64,000 nt of DNA from Candidatus Saccharimonadota bacterium (GTDB taxonomy: Bacteria; Patescibacteriota; Saccharimonadia; Saccharimonadales; Saccharimonadaceae), in the NCBI GenBank assembly GCA_017514975.1, contig JAFWIF010000035.1, positions 124,001-188,000 on the forward strand, read 5' to 3'. This document shows, in pieces, positions 1-7,720 of the stretch. A program made the translations under genes and the position numbers. Position 1 is the first letter of the stretch. Every line of letters begins with the position of its first letter. Below the pieces are notes generated by a model. It was not told the origin of the DNA, did not search any database, and saw only the letters and a program-made list of their open reading frames with translations.

Positions 1-2
1 CA

Positions 3-311
3 GGCACTACTATCGTCGCGGGTCGTCTAGTCGGACTGGACAGTCGCGCCGCCGCCGAATATTCCTTCCTTGCCAGTATCCCTTTGATGTGTGGTGTTGT
101 GCTAAAAAGTTTCATTTCGGGCGACTCTAGCGCCTTTATCATGGAAAATTTACCAACCCTTATCTTCTCTAATATCGTTGCATTCCTAGTCGGTCTTGCC
201 GCAATCCATCTAGTAATGAATTTCCTCAAAAAACCACATTCTCTAAAAGTTTTTGGTTGGTATCGCGTCGTCATCGCCGCTATCGTTATTATCTTTAAGC
301 TCATTCAATAA
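3..311 (+). CDS. uppP: Undecaprenyl-diphosphatase, C-terminal part
   Basis: The reading frame is open from the window edge, so the 5' end is missing. The visible 102 residues contain the UppP/BacA signature: SGTTIVAG-like text at the edge, then RAAAEYSFLASIP, followed by two hydrophobic segments and a final membrane helix. The family is an integral membrane phosphatase that recycles undecaprenyl diphosphate to the monophosphate lipid carrier for peptidoglycan synthesis. The stop codon is one base before the lepA start, so the two genes are probably cotranscribed. An internal ATG near 84 is not the true start, because family motifs continue upstream of it. Confidence 0.88.
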   Translation, partial: GTTIVAGRLVGLDSRAAAEYSFLASIPLMCGVVLKSFISGDSSAFIMENLPTLIFSNIVAFLVGLAAIHLVMNFLKKPHSLKVFGWYRVVIAAIVIIFKLIQ

Positions 312-312
312 T

Positions 313-2121
313 ATGCAGTCTATCCGCAATTTTTGCATTATCGCGCACATCGACCACGGCAAATCAACACTCGCCGATCGTATGCTCGAACTTACCAATA
401 CCGTCACCAAGCGTGAAATGAAGCAGCAACTTCTTGATAGCATGGAGCTTGAACGCGAAAAGGGAATTACAATCAAGCTCGCCCCAGTCTGCATGCGCTA
501 TCGAGACCACACTCTTAATCTTATCGATACGCCAGGGCACGTTGATTTTTCGTATGAAGTCTCACGCTCTTTACAGGCAGTCGAAGGCGCGATTCTAGTA
601 GTCGATGCAACGCAGGGCATCCAAGCACAAACTCTAGCCAACGTTTATCTCGCCTTGGAGCAAAATCTAACTATCATACCCGTTATTAACAAAATTGATT
701 TACCAGCTAGCGACGTTGAGCGTGTTTCAGCCGAGATTATCAATCTTCTCGGTTGTTCCGCAAACGACATTATCAAGGTGTCAGCAAAGACTGGCGAAGG
801 CGTCAAAGAAGTGCTAGATGCTATTATTGAGCGCGTTCCGGCTCCGCGCCCCGATCAAGCGCTTGCGACGCCGCAATCCCAACACAACGCTCTCGACGAT
901 GACGTGCGCGCCCTCATTTTTGACAGCTATTTCGACGATTATCGCGGCGTCGTTCTCTATGTTCGAGTTTTCACCGGCGAGTTACGCAAAAACGCAAATA
1001 TTCGCATGATGGCAACGCGCTCTGATGATATTGCTCTAGAACTAGGCGTTCTAAATCCCAAGATGTCGCCAAGACAATCCCTCAAAGCCGGCGAAATCGG
1101 TTATATCGTCACCAATCTAAAGACGACTCGCGAAGCTAAAGTCGGCGATACGGTTACGCTATCAAAGAAACCCGCTTATCAAGCTCTACCAGGCTACAAA
1201 AATATTAGCCCCTTTGTTTATGCCGGTTTTTTTCCGGTCAGCAACGATCAATACAAAGAGCTAAAAGAAGCAATCGAAAAGCTTTCGCTATCCGATTCCG
1301 CCCTACAATTTGAACCAGAAAATTCACCCGTCCTCGGCTTTGGTCTACGCATCGGCTTTCTCGGCTTGTTGCATATGGATATCATCCGCGAACGTCTAGA
1401 GCGCGAATTTAAGCTCGACCTTATCATTACCAATCCCTCAACCGACTATCATGTCCAACTCGCAAAAGGCGAAGAACTTGACATTCGTTCCGCATCCGAT
1501 TTGCCCGACATGACCAAAGTTGCCGAGATACGCGAGCCTTGGGCAAAAGGCGAGATTATTACTCCAAAAGAATATATCGGCGCCATTCTTGAGCTTATCG
1601 TGAAAAAGCGCGGCTTTCAAACCAATATCTCCTACATCGACACACGCGCCATTATCGACTTCGAAGCACCGATGGCAAATCTCTTGACTGATTTTTACGA
1701 TCACCTCAAGTCTGCCACCTCTGGCTACGCATCGTTCAACTACGAACTTGACGAATACCGCGCCGAAGATCTTGTACGGGTCGATTTTTACGTTGCCGGC
1801 TCACGCGTCGATGCGTTATCGGTTATGGCCCACCGCTCCGAAGCAGAGGCAATTGGTCGCACCGTTACCAAAAAGCTCAAAGAGGTCATTCCGCGCCAAA
1901 ATTTCGAAGTCGCCCTCCAAGCGGCAATCGGCGCTCGCTTCATCGCACGCGAGACCATTGGCGCATACCGCAAAGACGTAACAGTCAAAATCCACACTGG
2001 CGACCGCGATCGCAAAGCAAAACTCGTCTCAAAACAAAAACGCGGAAAAGCCCGCATGAAACGTTTCGGCAAAGTCGACATTCCTAGCGAGGCCTTCACC
2101 GTTATGCTGCAGCGCGGCTAA
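313..2121 (+). CDS. lepA: Elongation factor 4 (LepA), ribosome back-translocase GTPase
   Basis: A 602-residue protein of the usual LepA length. GTPase motifs are in order: AHIDHGKST (G1, about residues 10-18), DTPGHVDF (G3), NKIDLP (G4) and SAKTGEG (G5). The C-terminal LepA-specific domain ends with the basic KRGKARMKRFGKVDIPSEAF stretch. I chose ATG 313 because MQSIRNFCIIAHIDHGKST is the normal family start and it follows the uppP stop by one base; the longer in-frame extension runs over uppP. The family acts on stalled or mistranslocated ribosomes in the cytoplasm. Confidence 0.97.
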   Translation: MQSIRNFCIIAHIDHGKSTLADRMLELTNTVTKREMKQQLLDSMELEREKGITIKLAPVCMRYRDHTLNLIDTPGHVDFSYEVSRSLQAVEGAILVVDATQGIQAQTLANVYLALEQNLTIIPVINKIDLPASDVERVSAEIINLLGCSANDIIKVSAKTGEGVKEVLDAIIERVPAPRPDQALATPQSQHNALDDDVRALIFDSYFDDYRGVVLYVRVFTGELRKNANIRMMATRSDDIALELGVLNPKMSPRQSLKAGEIGYIVTNLKTTREAKVGDTVTLSKKPAYQALPGYKNISPFVYAGFFPVSNDQYKELKEAIEKLSLSDSALQFEPENSPVLGFGLRIGFLGLLHMDIIRERLEREFKLDLIITNPSTDYHVQLAKGEELDIRSASDLPDMTKVAEIREPWAKGEIITPKEYIGAILELIVKKRGFQTNISYIDTRAIIDFEAPMANLLTDFYDHLKSATSGYASFNYELDEYRAEDLVRVDFYVAGSRVDALSVMAHRSEAEAIGRTVTKKLKEVIPRQNFEVALQAAIGARFIARETIGAYRKDVTVKIHTGDRDRKAKLVSKQKRGKARMKRFGKVDIPSEAFTVMLQRG

Positions 2122-2143
2122 TCTTTACGACCCGCCACTACTA

Positions 2144-2172
2144 TTGACTTTTTAGGAAGAGTGTGCTATAAT
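2144..2172 (+). promoter_or_regulatory. Consensus promoter pointing antisense into the kinase gene
   Basis: TTGACT at 2144-2149, a 17-base spacer, then TGC-TATAAT (extended -10) at 2167-2172. The predicted start, near 2179, falls on the stop codon of the minus-strand kinase gene, and no credible plus-strand gene follows until 2861. It would make an RNA antisense to the whole kinase gene. Confidence 0.5.
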
Positions 2173-2178
2173 AGTATA

Positions 2179-2844
2179 TTATACCTCTTCTTCTAATCTA
2201 ACCTCATGTTCCGGCTTCGTGCCAGCCCTACGCGCAAATTCTGCCAATTTCGTCACGGCATTATTGAAAACTTCCTCCCTTGTTCCATGCGCAGATACCG
2301 GTACTAGCAACCCTTTCTCTTGGTATGTTTCTATTACGGGCATCGTTTTTTTGCGAAATTCGTTAATCCTTTGCTCAATTACTTCTAAGCTTTTATCATC
2401 TGTACGCTCTCCGCGATCCGCTAATACCTTCGACGCCTCCCAACGCCTGCGAGCTTCAGCCTCAGATAGATTCAACAGTATCACCGCACGGATCGGATGT
2501 CGACTACTTTCAGCCGCCTCAATTACCTCAAATTCCTCGCCTCGCCATCTACCAACACTTGATAAAATTAACGGAAAATCTGCCAAATCTTCGCGCGCAA
2601 AATACGGCAAAATAATCTCATAAAAACGATTCGAGGGCACCAACATCCCGCGACTCATCTCGCCATATAGCTCCTTGTCTTGCGTGTTGTAAGCACGCAG
2701 AATCAGCCCTGAACTCAAAAATTTCCCATTTATCGCCTCCGCCAACTGCACCCCTAAGGTGTCTTTTCCAGAAAAAGGCAAACCAAAGATATTAACACTC
2801 CCCGTACCGATCCAATCAATAATGCTTTTGATTTTTTCGTCCAT
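2179..2844 (-). CDS. Adenylate-kinase-like nucleoside monophosphate kinase
   Basis: 221 residues. The P-loop near residue 21 reads GLPFSGKDT, close to the adenylate kinase pattern GxPGxGKGT. The C-terminal part has the adk-like order DRGERTDD, then RINEFRKKTMPVIETYQEKG, which matches the R-x-DD and pY...kg stretch that binds ATP and AMP. The family transfers phosphate between ATP and NMPs in the cytoplasm. The P-loop is atypical and no zinc LID cysteines are seen, so substrate choice is uncertain. The adk slot between secY and infA is empty in this window, so this gene may supply that activity. Its start codon is 16 bases from the divergent start at 2861. Confidence 0.72.
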   Translation of the reverse strand: MDEKIKSIIDWIGTGSVNIFGLPFSGKDTLGVQLAEAINGKFLSSGLILRAYNTQDKELYGEMSRGMLVPSNRFYEIILPYFAREDLADFPLILSSVGRWRGEEFEVIEAAESSRHPIRAVILLNLSEAEARRRWEASKVLADRGERTDDKSLEVIEQRINEFRKKTMPVIETYQEKGLLVPVSAHGTREEVFNNAVTKLAEFARRAGTKPEHEVRLEEEV

Positions 2845-2860
2845 CTTTTATAATAATAAC
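2845..2860. promoter_or_regulatory. Overlapping divergent -10 region between two start codons
   Basis: Only 16 bases separate the two divergent ATG codons. The segment is a TTATAATAATAA-rich block. On the plus strand TATAAT (2849-2854) lies 6 bases before ATG 2861. On the minus strand TATTAT/TATAAA lies 5-8 bases before ATG 2844. Both mRNAs are predicted to be leaderless, and each -35 must lie within the other gene. Confidence 0.55.
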
Positions 2861-4039
2861 ATGGACAACAAAAATCAGAAAAATCCTCTCGAAGGAGCCA
2901 TGAATCTTTTCGAAAAAGCGACCTCAAAATTGCCTCCTTTTCCGCCCATTGGCGGCTCTGCAAATCAACCAACTACCTCTTCTCAAAGCCCCACCCAGCC
3001 CCAATCGACCGCCTCAGGCCAGTCCAGTACAATCGTCCAGCCAAATTTTGTCAACGTTCAGACTCAAAGCCTCGTTCCTTCCTCGCGTGAGGTCGCCGAA
3101 AAAGAACTCCAAGAAATCAGCGCCTACAACGCCCAACGCCAACACGAGCAGCAGATTATCGCACGCAACGCCAAGACCAAACGATTGCTCACGCTCATGC
3201 TCATTATTATTTTCGCGGTCATTTTTGGCATCGTCGCGATTTGGATGATTTTTAATGTCTTTCTTGCCTCACGCAAAACCGCCAACGTCAACAACAATCC
3301 GACCGCACAGTCCCAGGCCGCCCTTGGCAAGATCGGTACCTATAAATGCAAAACTGGACATTGCGAAAAAATCGTCGACTTGCCCAATCAACATCTTCTG
3401 ATTCGCGACACAAATTATTACGAATACGACCCAGAAACAAAGGCCGTCACCCTTACGACTATCGATTCGCTCGACTACCACACTATCACGCCCTTCCTTT
3501 GGCACGATAAAGTCTATCTCATTCTCGACCCAGAGTCCGACCAGTCAGCCCTATACAACTTATCCGACAACCGCATCCTTACTAGCTATAATTACGACAA
3601 TTTCCTGACCGACCCTAACGACGTAGCATATAAATCTATGTCCGAACAAACTACTCGCTATATCATCGCAAAGACCAGCAACGCCTATCGCCTTATCGAT
3701 TTATCATCTGGCGAGGAGCTTATCAGCGGCTCTGGTGGCCTATTTGTCTACGGCGATTATTTCTTTGAGTACGACACGAACGGCGAACGCCGCGTTTACG
3801 GCAAAAATCGCAATCGCATTCTTGTCGCACAACCAGGTTCTGGTCTTTATGTCAAAAACGGATATCTCGTCTACGTACGCGACGCCAAAAGCTCTCCGCT
3901 TCTCTATGACAACGAAGGCAAGAACGCAAGCGACTCTACACTATCGCGAGAATTCTCAGACATTTCCAAAAATGGCGAATATATCAGTGGTCTCAACGCA
4001 CGCTCCGATTACTACACGATTCCTGTCGACCGCAAGTAA
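2861..4039 (+). CDS. Single-pass membrane protein with Pro/Ser/Thr-rich N-terminus, unknown function
   Basis: 392 residues, not recognised as a named family. Residues 1-75 are rich in Pro, Ser, Gln and Thr. Residues 76-108 are charged and helical. One strong membrane segment spans about residues 109-135. The remaining 255 residues are a Tyr/Asp-rich domain with repeated strand-like units, predicted to lie outside the cell. That topology (N-in, C-out, no cleavable signal) is inferred. ATG 2861 was chosen over a longer frame because a TATAAT box lies 6 bases upstream and the extension runs through the opposite gene. A beta-propeller or other repeat fold is possible but unproven. Confidence 0.7.
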   Translation: MDNKNQKNPLEGAMNLFEKATSKLPPFPPIGGSANQPTTSSQSPTQPQSTASGQSSTIVQPNFVNVQTQSLVPSSREVAEKELQEISAYNAQRQHEQQIIARNAKTKRLLTLMLIIIFAVIFGIVAIWMIFNVFLASRKTANVNNNPTAQSQAALGKIGTYKCKTGHCEKIVDLPNQHLLIRDTNYYEYDPETKAVTLTTIDSLDYHTITPFLWHDKVYLILDPESDQSALYNLSDNRILTSYNYDNFLTDPNDVAYKSMSEQTTRYIIAKTSNAYRLIDLSSGEELISGSGGLFVYGDYFFEYDTNGERRVYGKNRNRILVAQPGSGLYVKNGYLVYVRDAKSSPLLYDNEGKNASDSTLSREFSDISKNGEYISGLNARSDYYTIPVDRK

Positions 4040-4083
4040 CTGACACCAATCAGCGCACGTCTATTATCATATCAGGCCTACAA

Positions 4084-4110
4084 CTAGCAGACCTTGCCAA
4101 AGAGTGCTAA
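4084..4110 (+). promoter_or_regulatory. CIRCE-like HrcA operator
   Basis: The right arm GAGTGCTAA (4102-4110) is a perfect CIRCE half-site. Nine bases upstream, CTAGCAGAC (4084-4092) matches the left consensus TTAGCACTC at 6 of 9 positions. Arm length and the N9 spacer are exactly those of CIRCE. The site ends 18 bases before the hrcA start and sits just upstream of its -10, so it should autoregulate hrcA-grpE. Confidence 0.75.
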
Positions 4111-4116
4111 TTGGCG

Positions 4117-4122
4117 TAAAAT
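4117..4122 (+). promoter_or_regulatory. -10 box of hrcA, leaderless arrangement
   Basis: TAAAAT lies 6 bases before ATG 4129, with no room for a Shine-Dalgarno. It directly follows the CIRCE arm. Confidence 0.5.
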
Positions 4123-4128
4123 AAAAGC

Positions 4129-4938
4129 ATGACCGAACGTCAAAGAGAAATTCTTTATGCTATTATCGAAGAATACGCCGAGCTTGCTACGCCTGTCGGT
4201 AGCGTAACGCTCGCGAAATTATTTGACGTTTCTTCAGCGACGATACGCGCCGAGATGAGCCGGCTCGAGGCGATGGGCTATATTACCCAGCCACATACTT
4301 CCGCTGGCCGCGTTCCGACCGACGCTGGCTATCGCCTCTATGTCAACTCTCTCCAGGAAGATTTGTCGCGCCTCGAAGAAAATCCTCCCTATGCGCACGA
4401 AGAGGCTACGAGTGAGCCCTTGCCGAGTCAAGCTTCCGATATTTATGCAAACGCAGCTCCTCTCTCTCGTCGCCTCGCTCCCGCCACAGAGAGTCGCTCA
4501 TCCAAAGCCCTCGAGACCCGTATTCAGTCTCAGACCCGCATCGACCATGCGATTCGCGCTGCCGTCGACAGTCTCGTTGACCTTACTGGCAATCTTGGCC
4601 TTGCTACGATTGGCGACCAGTTATATATCTCTGGCTTTAGCAACCTTTTCGCTCAGCCCGAATTTTTCCAGATCTCGCAGGTTCAGGCCGTCGGTCAGTT
4701 GCTCGACAATATCAAGCCCTGGCTACGCGAAGTGTCGCCGAACGAAACGATTAACGTCTACATCGGGACCGAAAACCCTATCGGCAAGACCTCAAATGTT
4801 TCTTTGATTATTTCGCGCTTTCGATCACCATATTCCGACCAGAGCTATATCGGTGTCCTTGGACCGACCCGTCAATCATATAAACGCGTCATGTCGCTAG
4901 TGCGCAACGCTGGCCTGATGCTTGAGGAGATTATGTAA
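4129..4938 (+). CDS. hrcA: Heat-inducible transcription repressor HrcA
   Basis: 269 residues. The N-terminal winged helix (about 1-75) has the HrcA pattern: PVGS, SSATIRAEMSRLEAMGYITQ, then HTSAGRVPTDAGYRLYV. The C-terminal half has PEFFQ, NVYIGTEN and IGVLGPTRQSYKRVM, typical of the HrcA ligand/dimer domain. Full-length homologues are about 340 residues, so the central part is shortened here. HrcA represses chaperone genes by binding CIRCE, and a CIRCE-like site lies just upstream. grpE follows 2 bases after the stop. dnaK and groEL are not in the window. Confidence 0.93.
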   Translation: MTERQREILYAIIEEYAELATPVGSVTLAKLFDVSSATIRAEMSRLEAMGYITQPHTSAGRVPTDAGYRLYVNSLQEDLSRLEENPPYAHEEATSEPLPSQASDIYANAAPLSRRLAPATESRSSKALETRIQSQTRIDHAIRAAVDSLVDLTGNLGLATIGDQLYISGFSNLFAQPEFFQISQVQAVGQLLDNIKPWLREVSPNETINVYIGTENPIGKTSNVSLIISRFRSPYSDQSYIGVLGPTRQSYKRVMSLVRNAGLMLEEIM

Positions 4939-4940
4939 TT

Positions 4941-5498
4941 ATGCCAAAAAATCCATTCAAAACCCCAAAACCCAATCATCAACCCCACGAAAAAGACGCC
5001 ACAACCCCCGACGCTCCTAATGCTACCGCCAATCAGGCGCTCCTCCTCGCAAAAACCGCTGAGATCGCCGCGCTTCATGATCAGCTCGCCGAGAGTCACG
5101 CTCGCGTCGAAGAACTAACTAATGACCTGAAACGCACGCGTGCGGATTTTGAAAATTTCCGCCGCAACGCCGAAGAGCAAAAGCGCCAATCCGCCAAGCT
5201 CGCCAAAAACACAACTGTCGCCAAACTTCTCCCGTTAATTGACGACCTCAGTCGCGCCATCGCCGCCAATCCCGATTCGCTTGCGCCACTTGCAAAAAAT
5301 TTCGACAAGACCTTGACCAAGCTCGGCCTTACCAAGATCAACAGTAGTAAAGATTCCGAGTTTGACCCAGATCTCCACGAAGCTATCAGCTCCGAAGGTG
5401 ACGGCGACAACGATTTTATCGCCGAGACCTTGCGCGACGGCTATTATTACGAGTCAGAACTTTTGCGCCCCGCACTCGTTCGCGTAATCAAAAAATAA
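4941..5498 (+). CDS. grpE: Nucleotide exchange factor GrpE
   Basis: 185 residues. A low-complexity Pro/Thr/Ala N-terminus leads into a long coiled coil (about 35-85, with KRTRADFENFRRNAEEQK). The beta-domain then has LLPLIDDLSRAI, the FDPDLHEAIS signature and the C-terminal GYYYESELLRPALVRVIK. GrpE releases ADP from DnaK in the cytoplasm. It is cotranscribed with hrcA and should share CIRCE control. No dnaK follows, unlike the common hrcA-grpE-dnaK order. Confidence 0.95.
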   Translation: MPKNPFKTPKPNHQPHEKDATTPDAPNATANQALLLAKTAEIAALHDQLAESHARVEELTNDLKRTRADFENFRRNAEEQKRQSAKLAKNTTVAKLLPLIDDLSRAIAANPDSLAPLAKNFDKTLTKLGLTKINSSKDSEFDPDLHEAISSEGDGDNDFIAETLRDGYYYESELLRPALVRVIKK

Positions 5499-5500
5499 TT

Positions 5501-6238
5501 ATGTCTAGTTCCGCCAAAACAATATCAGACAACAATCTTGTCACCACGACCCCACGCCATTTTGCCGTTATTACGCTTTTTCCGGAAATCTTTGAGCCAG
5601 TATTTAATAGCTCTATGCTCTGGAAGGCTCAAGACAAAAACCTTGCCTGCTTTCACCTTGTCAATCTTCGCGAATTTGGTATTGGCCCGCGCCGCCAAGT
5701 CGATGACACGCCGTATGGCGGTGGCGACGGAATGCTCCTCAAACCCGAGCCGATTTTTGCCGCCGTCGAACACACTAAGTCGCTTCTCGATAAACACACA
5801 TCACAGCCGCCAAAAGTCATTCTCCTCACTCCAAAGGGAAAACTATGGCGCCAGGCCGACGCACAAGCACTCGCCGACGATACTAGCCCGCTTATTTTCA
5901 TCTGTTCCCACTACGAGGGCTACGATGAGCGTATTTTGACCCTTGTCGACCAACAGATCTCACTTGGGCATTTCATTCTCACTGGCGGCGAGCTCCCAAC
6001 GCTCGCCGTGATTGATAGCGTAGTGCGACTCATTCCAGGCGTCCTCGGCGGCGCCACTTCTGCCGAAATCGAAAGTTTTTCTAACGGCGACAATCTCGAA
6101 TATCCGCAGTACACGCGCCCAGCCGACTTCCGCGGCCAAAAAGTCCCCGACGTTTTACTATCTGGCAATCATGCCGCTATCGCCGCATGGCGCGACGCGC
6201 ATTCCTCGACCGTCTCATCACATCAGACCGACAACTAA
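5501..6238 (+). CDS. trmD: tRNA (guanine-37-N1)-methyltransferase TrmD
   Basis: 245 residues, normal length. The trefoil-knot SPOUT motifs are present: DDTPYGGGDGMLLKPEPI, CSHYEGYDERIL and SLGHFILTGGELPTLAVIDSVVRLIPGVLG. It methylates G37 next to the tRNA anticodon with S-adenosylmethionine and prevents frameshifting. The start is 2 bases after the grpE stop, so it ends the hrcA-grpE-trmD unit. About 17 residues precede the usual family start. In the second motif CG-R is CS-H. Confidence 0.96.
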   Translation: MSSSAKTISDNNLVTTTPRHFAVITLFPEIFEPVFNSSMLWKAQDKNLACFHLVNLREFGIGPRRQVDDTPYGGGDGMLLKPEPIFAAVEHTKSLLDKHTSQPPKVILLTPKGKLWRQADAQALADDTSPLIFICSHYEGYDERILTLVDQQISLGHFILTGGELPTLAVIDSVVRLIPGVLGGATSAEIESFSNGDNLEYPQYTRPADFRGQKVPDVLLSGNHAAIAAWRDAHSSTVSSHQTDN

Positions 6239-6260
6239 GGTGACTTATATTTTCAAATAG

Positions 6261-6282
6261 AAAAAAGGCCCCTTTCGGGGCC
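6261..6282 (-). terminator. Intrinsic terminator of the 6.3 kb minus gene
   Basis: Read on the minus strand: GGCCCC-gaaa-GGGGCC stem followed by TTTTTT. It lies 21 bases beyond the stop of the minus-strand gene and may also help to stop trmD transcription. Confidence 0.8.
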
Positions 6283-6302
6283 GGGAGTATGTTGGTTATT
6301 GG

Positions 6303-6716
6303 TTACAAGCGATGACGTCTGCCATCGCACCACATTTCACCTCCTTTTTCTTCGAGATATTTTTCAATCTCAGATAATTTCGGGGTCACCGTGCAACGAA
6401 AGTACTTCATATCCACCTCCTTAAACAAGATGCCAACAAGCATGTCTTCGAGTTCCTTGTCGTCCAGGTCGTTTTTCACAACCAGAAATTCTTCTCCAGC
6501 TTGTTCGCAGGTCTTTATGGGCGGATATATTACAATCCTCCCCTGATCATATTCGTAAGCTATGATCGATTTATACATCTCACCTCCCTTCGCAAGCATA
6601 ATTCCAACTGCGTCACACCCTCCTTTTGCCCTTTCAAAGACAATTTTGGGAATGTTACAACTTGCCCCACAATAAACAACAGTTTCATCCTTGAAAAAAT
6701 CAAAAACATTTTTCAT
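6303..6716 (-). CDS. Small cytoplasmic protein of unknown function
   Basis: 137 residues; not recognised. No signal peptide or membrane segment. It has several Cys residues (CGASC near the N-terminus, CDA, CEQ, CTV) and a charged C-terminal half. The start is fixed by a strong AAGGAGGT site about 9 bases upstream. It has its own promoter and terminator, so it is monocistronic. The N-terminal CGASC may be redox-active or metal-binding, but that is a guess. Confidence 0.72.
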   Translation of the reverse strand: MKNVFDFFKDETVVYCGASCNIPKIVFERAKGGCDAVGIMLAKGGEMYKSIIAYEYDQGRIVIYPPIKTCEQAGEEFLVVKNDLDDKELEDMLVGILFKEVDMKYFRCTVTPKLSEIEKYLEEKGGEMWCDGRRHRL

Positions 6717-6760
6717 TTCTCCGCGACCTCCTTAATGAACAATCCAATCGAATCAGTCCT

Positions 6761-6789
6761 ATTATAGCACACCAGACGCAAAATGTCAA
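6761..6789 (-). promoter_or_regulatory. Consensus promoter of the 6.3 kb minus gene
   Basis: On the minus strand: TTGACA (6784-6789 rc), a 17-base spacer, and TGC-TATAAT (6761-6766 rc). A leader of about 37 nt with CATTAAGGAGGT follows before the start codon. Confidence 0.8.
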
Positions 6790-6871
6790 GAGGAATACAA
6801 TAATTCAGCCATCTCCAATCAACAATTACCCCTATACTCATCAACATCTTATCAGATAAGCCCGCGACAAG

Positions 6872-6892
6872 AAAAAGCCGCCATTAGGCGGC
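6872..6892 (-). terminator. Intrinsic terminator of the 6.9 kb minus gene
   Basis: Minus-strand GCCGCC-taat-GGCGGC stem followed by TTTTTC. It lies 56 bases beyond the stop codon. Confidence 0.75.
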
Positions 6893-6947
6893 CGTAGGTG
6901 AACAAGAACGCTCTGAGACAGACGTACTCCGCGAATCTTTACGACTC

Positions 6948-7505
6948 TTAGAACGAAATCTTCTCAAGCTTCTTGAACCCCCCTCCAAATAGGCTCCATA
7001 CCTCCTTGGGTTTTTGGGGGATTTTTATCCACCCTTGTTCGTTCTCCGCATAACGCGAAGACGAAACTTTCGATATGCACCGAACTATCTTCTTTGCATA
7101 TTCTTTGACATTACCAGCCTCACCAAAGTGTGCTGTAAAAAACGCCATGATATCATCTTCACTAGCGCTTCTTTTTAGCACCTCAGTCCCAGTAAAAGTC
7201 AGTGGCGCATCGTATACGCTTGGTTCTATTTGCGACTTCGTCGCTTTTCCAACCGTAATTACCGCTTGCTGATACGCATCATCGTATGCATACTCGTAGC
7301 TGCGCCAAATGAGATTTTGAGTAAGACCTGACGGGAATTCCTCTTTATCTCGCACGAAAGATACCCTGATTGAATATATGTCGCCTTTACAGCGCACAAA
7401 CCAATCTTCCTCCGCATATTTCAGCGCGCCCCTGTTGCGCACTTGCGCTATTCGGCGGTATCCTAACACTATTACAGTTTCCTTTTCATAAATATTATTA
7501 TCCAT
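6948..7505 (-). CDS. Cytoplasmic protein of unknown function
   Basis: 185 residues; not recognised. No signal or membrane segment. The N-terminal half is aromatic (Tyr/Trp) and the C-terminal part is basic, ending GGGFKKLEKISF. A GGAGGT site 7 bases upstream sets the start. It has its own consensus promoter and terminator. Like its neighbour at 6.3 kb it is a free-standing, probably lineage-specific gene. Confidence 0.72.
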   Translation of the reverse strand: MDNNIYEKETVIVLGYRRIAQVRNRGALKYAEEDWFVRCKGDIYSIRVSFVRDKEEFPSGLTQNLIWRSYEYAYDDAYQQAVITVGKATKSQIEPSVYDAPLTFTGTEVLKRSASEDDIMAFFTAHFGEAGNVKEYAKKIVRCISKVSSSRYAENEQGWIKIPQKPKEVWSLFGGGFKKLEKISF

Positions 7506-7567
7506 AATACACCTCCAAACAACGCAATCTACAGTTTCGATCTCTAAAATCCAAGAGATATATCTTC

Positions 7568-7596
7568 ATTATATCACAGATATTAGAAAAAGTCAA
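7568..7596 (-). promoter_or_regulatory. Consensus promoter of the 6.9 kb minus gene
   Basis: Minus strand: TTGACT, a 17-base spacer, then TGA-TATAAT. The leader is about 55 nt and ends in a GGAGGT site. Confidence 0.75.
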
Positions 7597-7620
7597 GCAT
7601 ACCGCCCATCCTCATCTATT

Positions 7621-7656
7621 CCTAGGCTTTTCCCGAGGCCACCCTAAGCTTTTCCC
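7621..7656 (+). repeat. Two imperfect direct repeats upstream of recG
   Basis: CCTAGGCTTTTCCC at 7621 and CCTAAGCTTTTCCC at 7643 differ at one base and are spaced one helical-repeat multiple (22 bp) apart. They lie 65-100 bases upstream of recG. Function unknown. Confidence 0.4.
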
Positions 7657-7707
7657 AAACCGCCCCAAGCCCCCCTCATTAAGGCAGGCTACCCCAATTC
7701 ACAATGT

Positions 7708-7713
7708 TATAAT
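7708..7713 (+). promoter_or_regulatory. -10 box of recG, leaderless arrangement
   Basis: TGT-TATAAT with 7 bases between the box and ATG 7721 and no Shine-Dalgarno, so transcription should start at the start codon. Confidence 0.6.
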
Positions 7714-7720
7714 AAGCTAC

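Noticed and set aside
2219-2623. 134-codon plus-strand frame downstream of the antisense promoter
   Set aside because: It mirrors the kinase gene, has Ser/Arg-rich shadow composition and no Shine-Dalgarno. The promoter is better explained by an antisense RNA.
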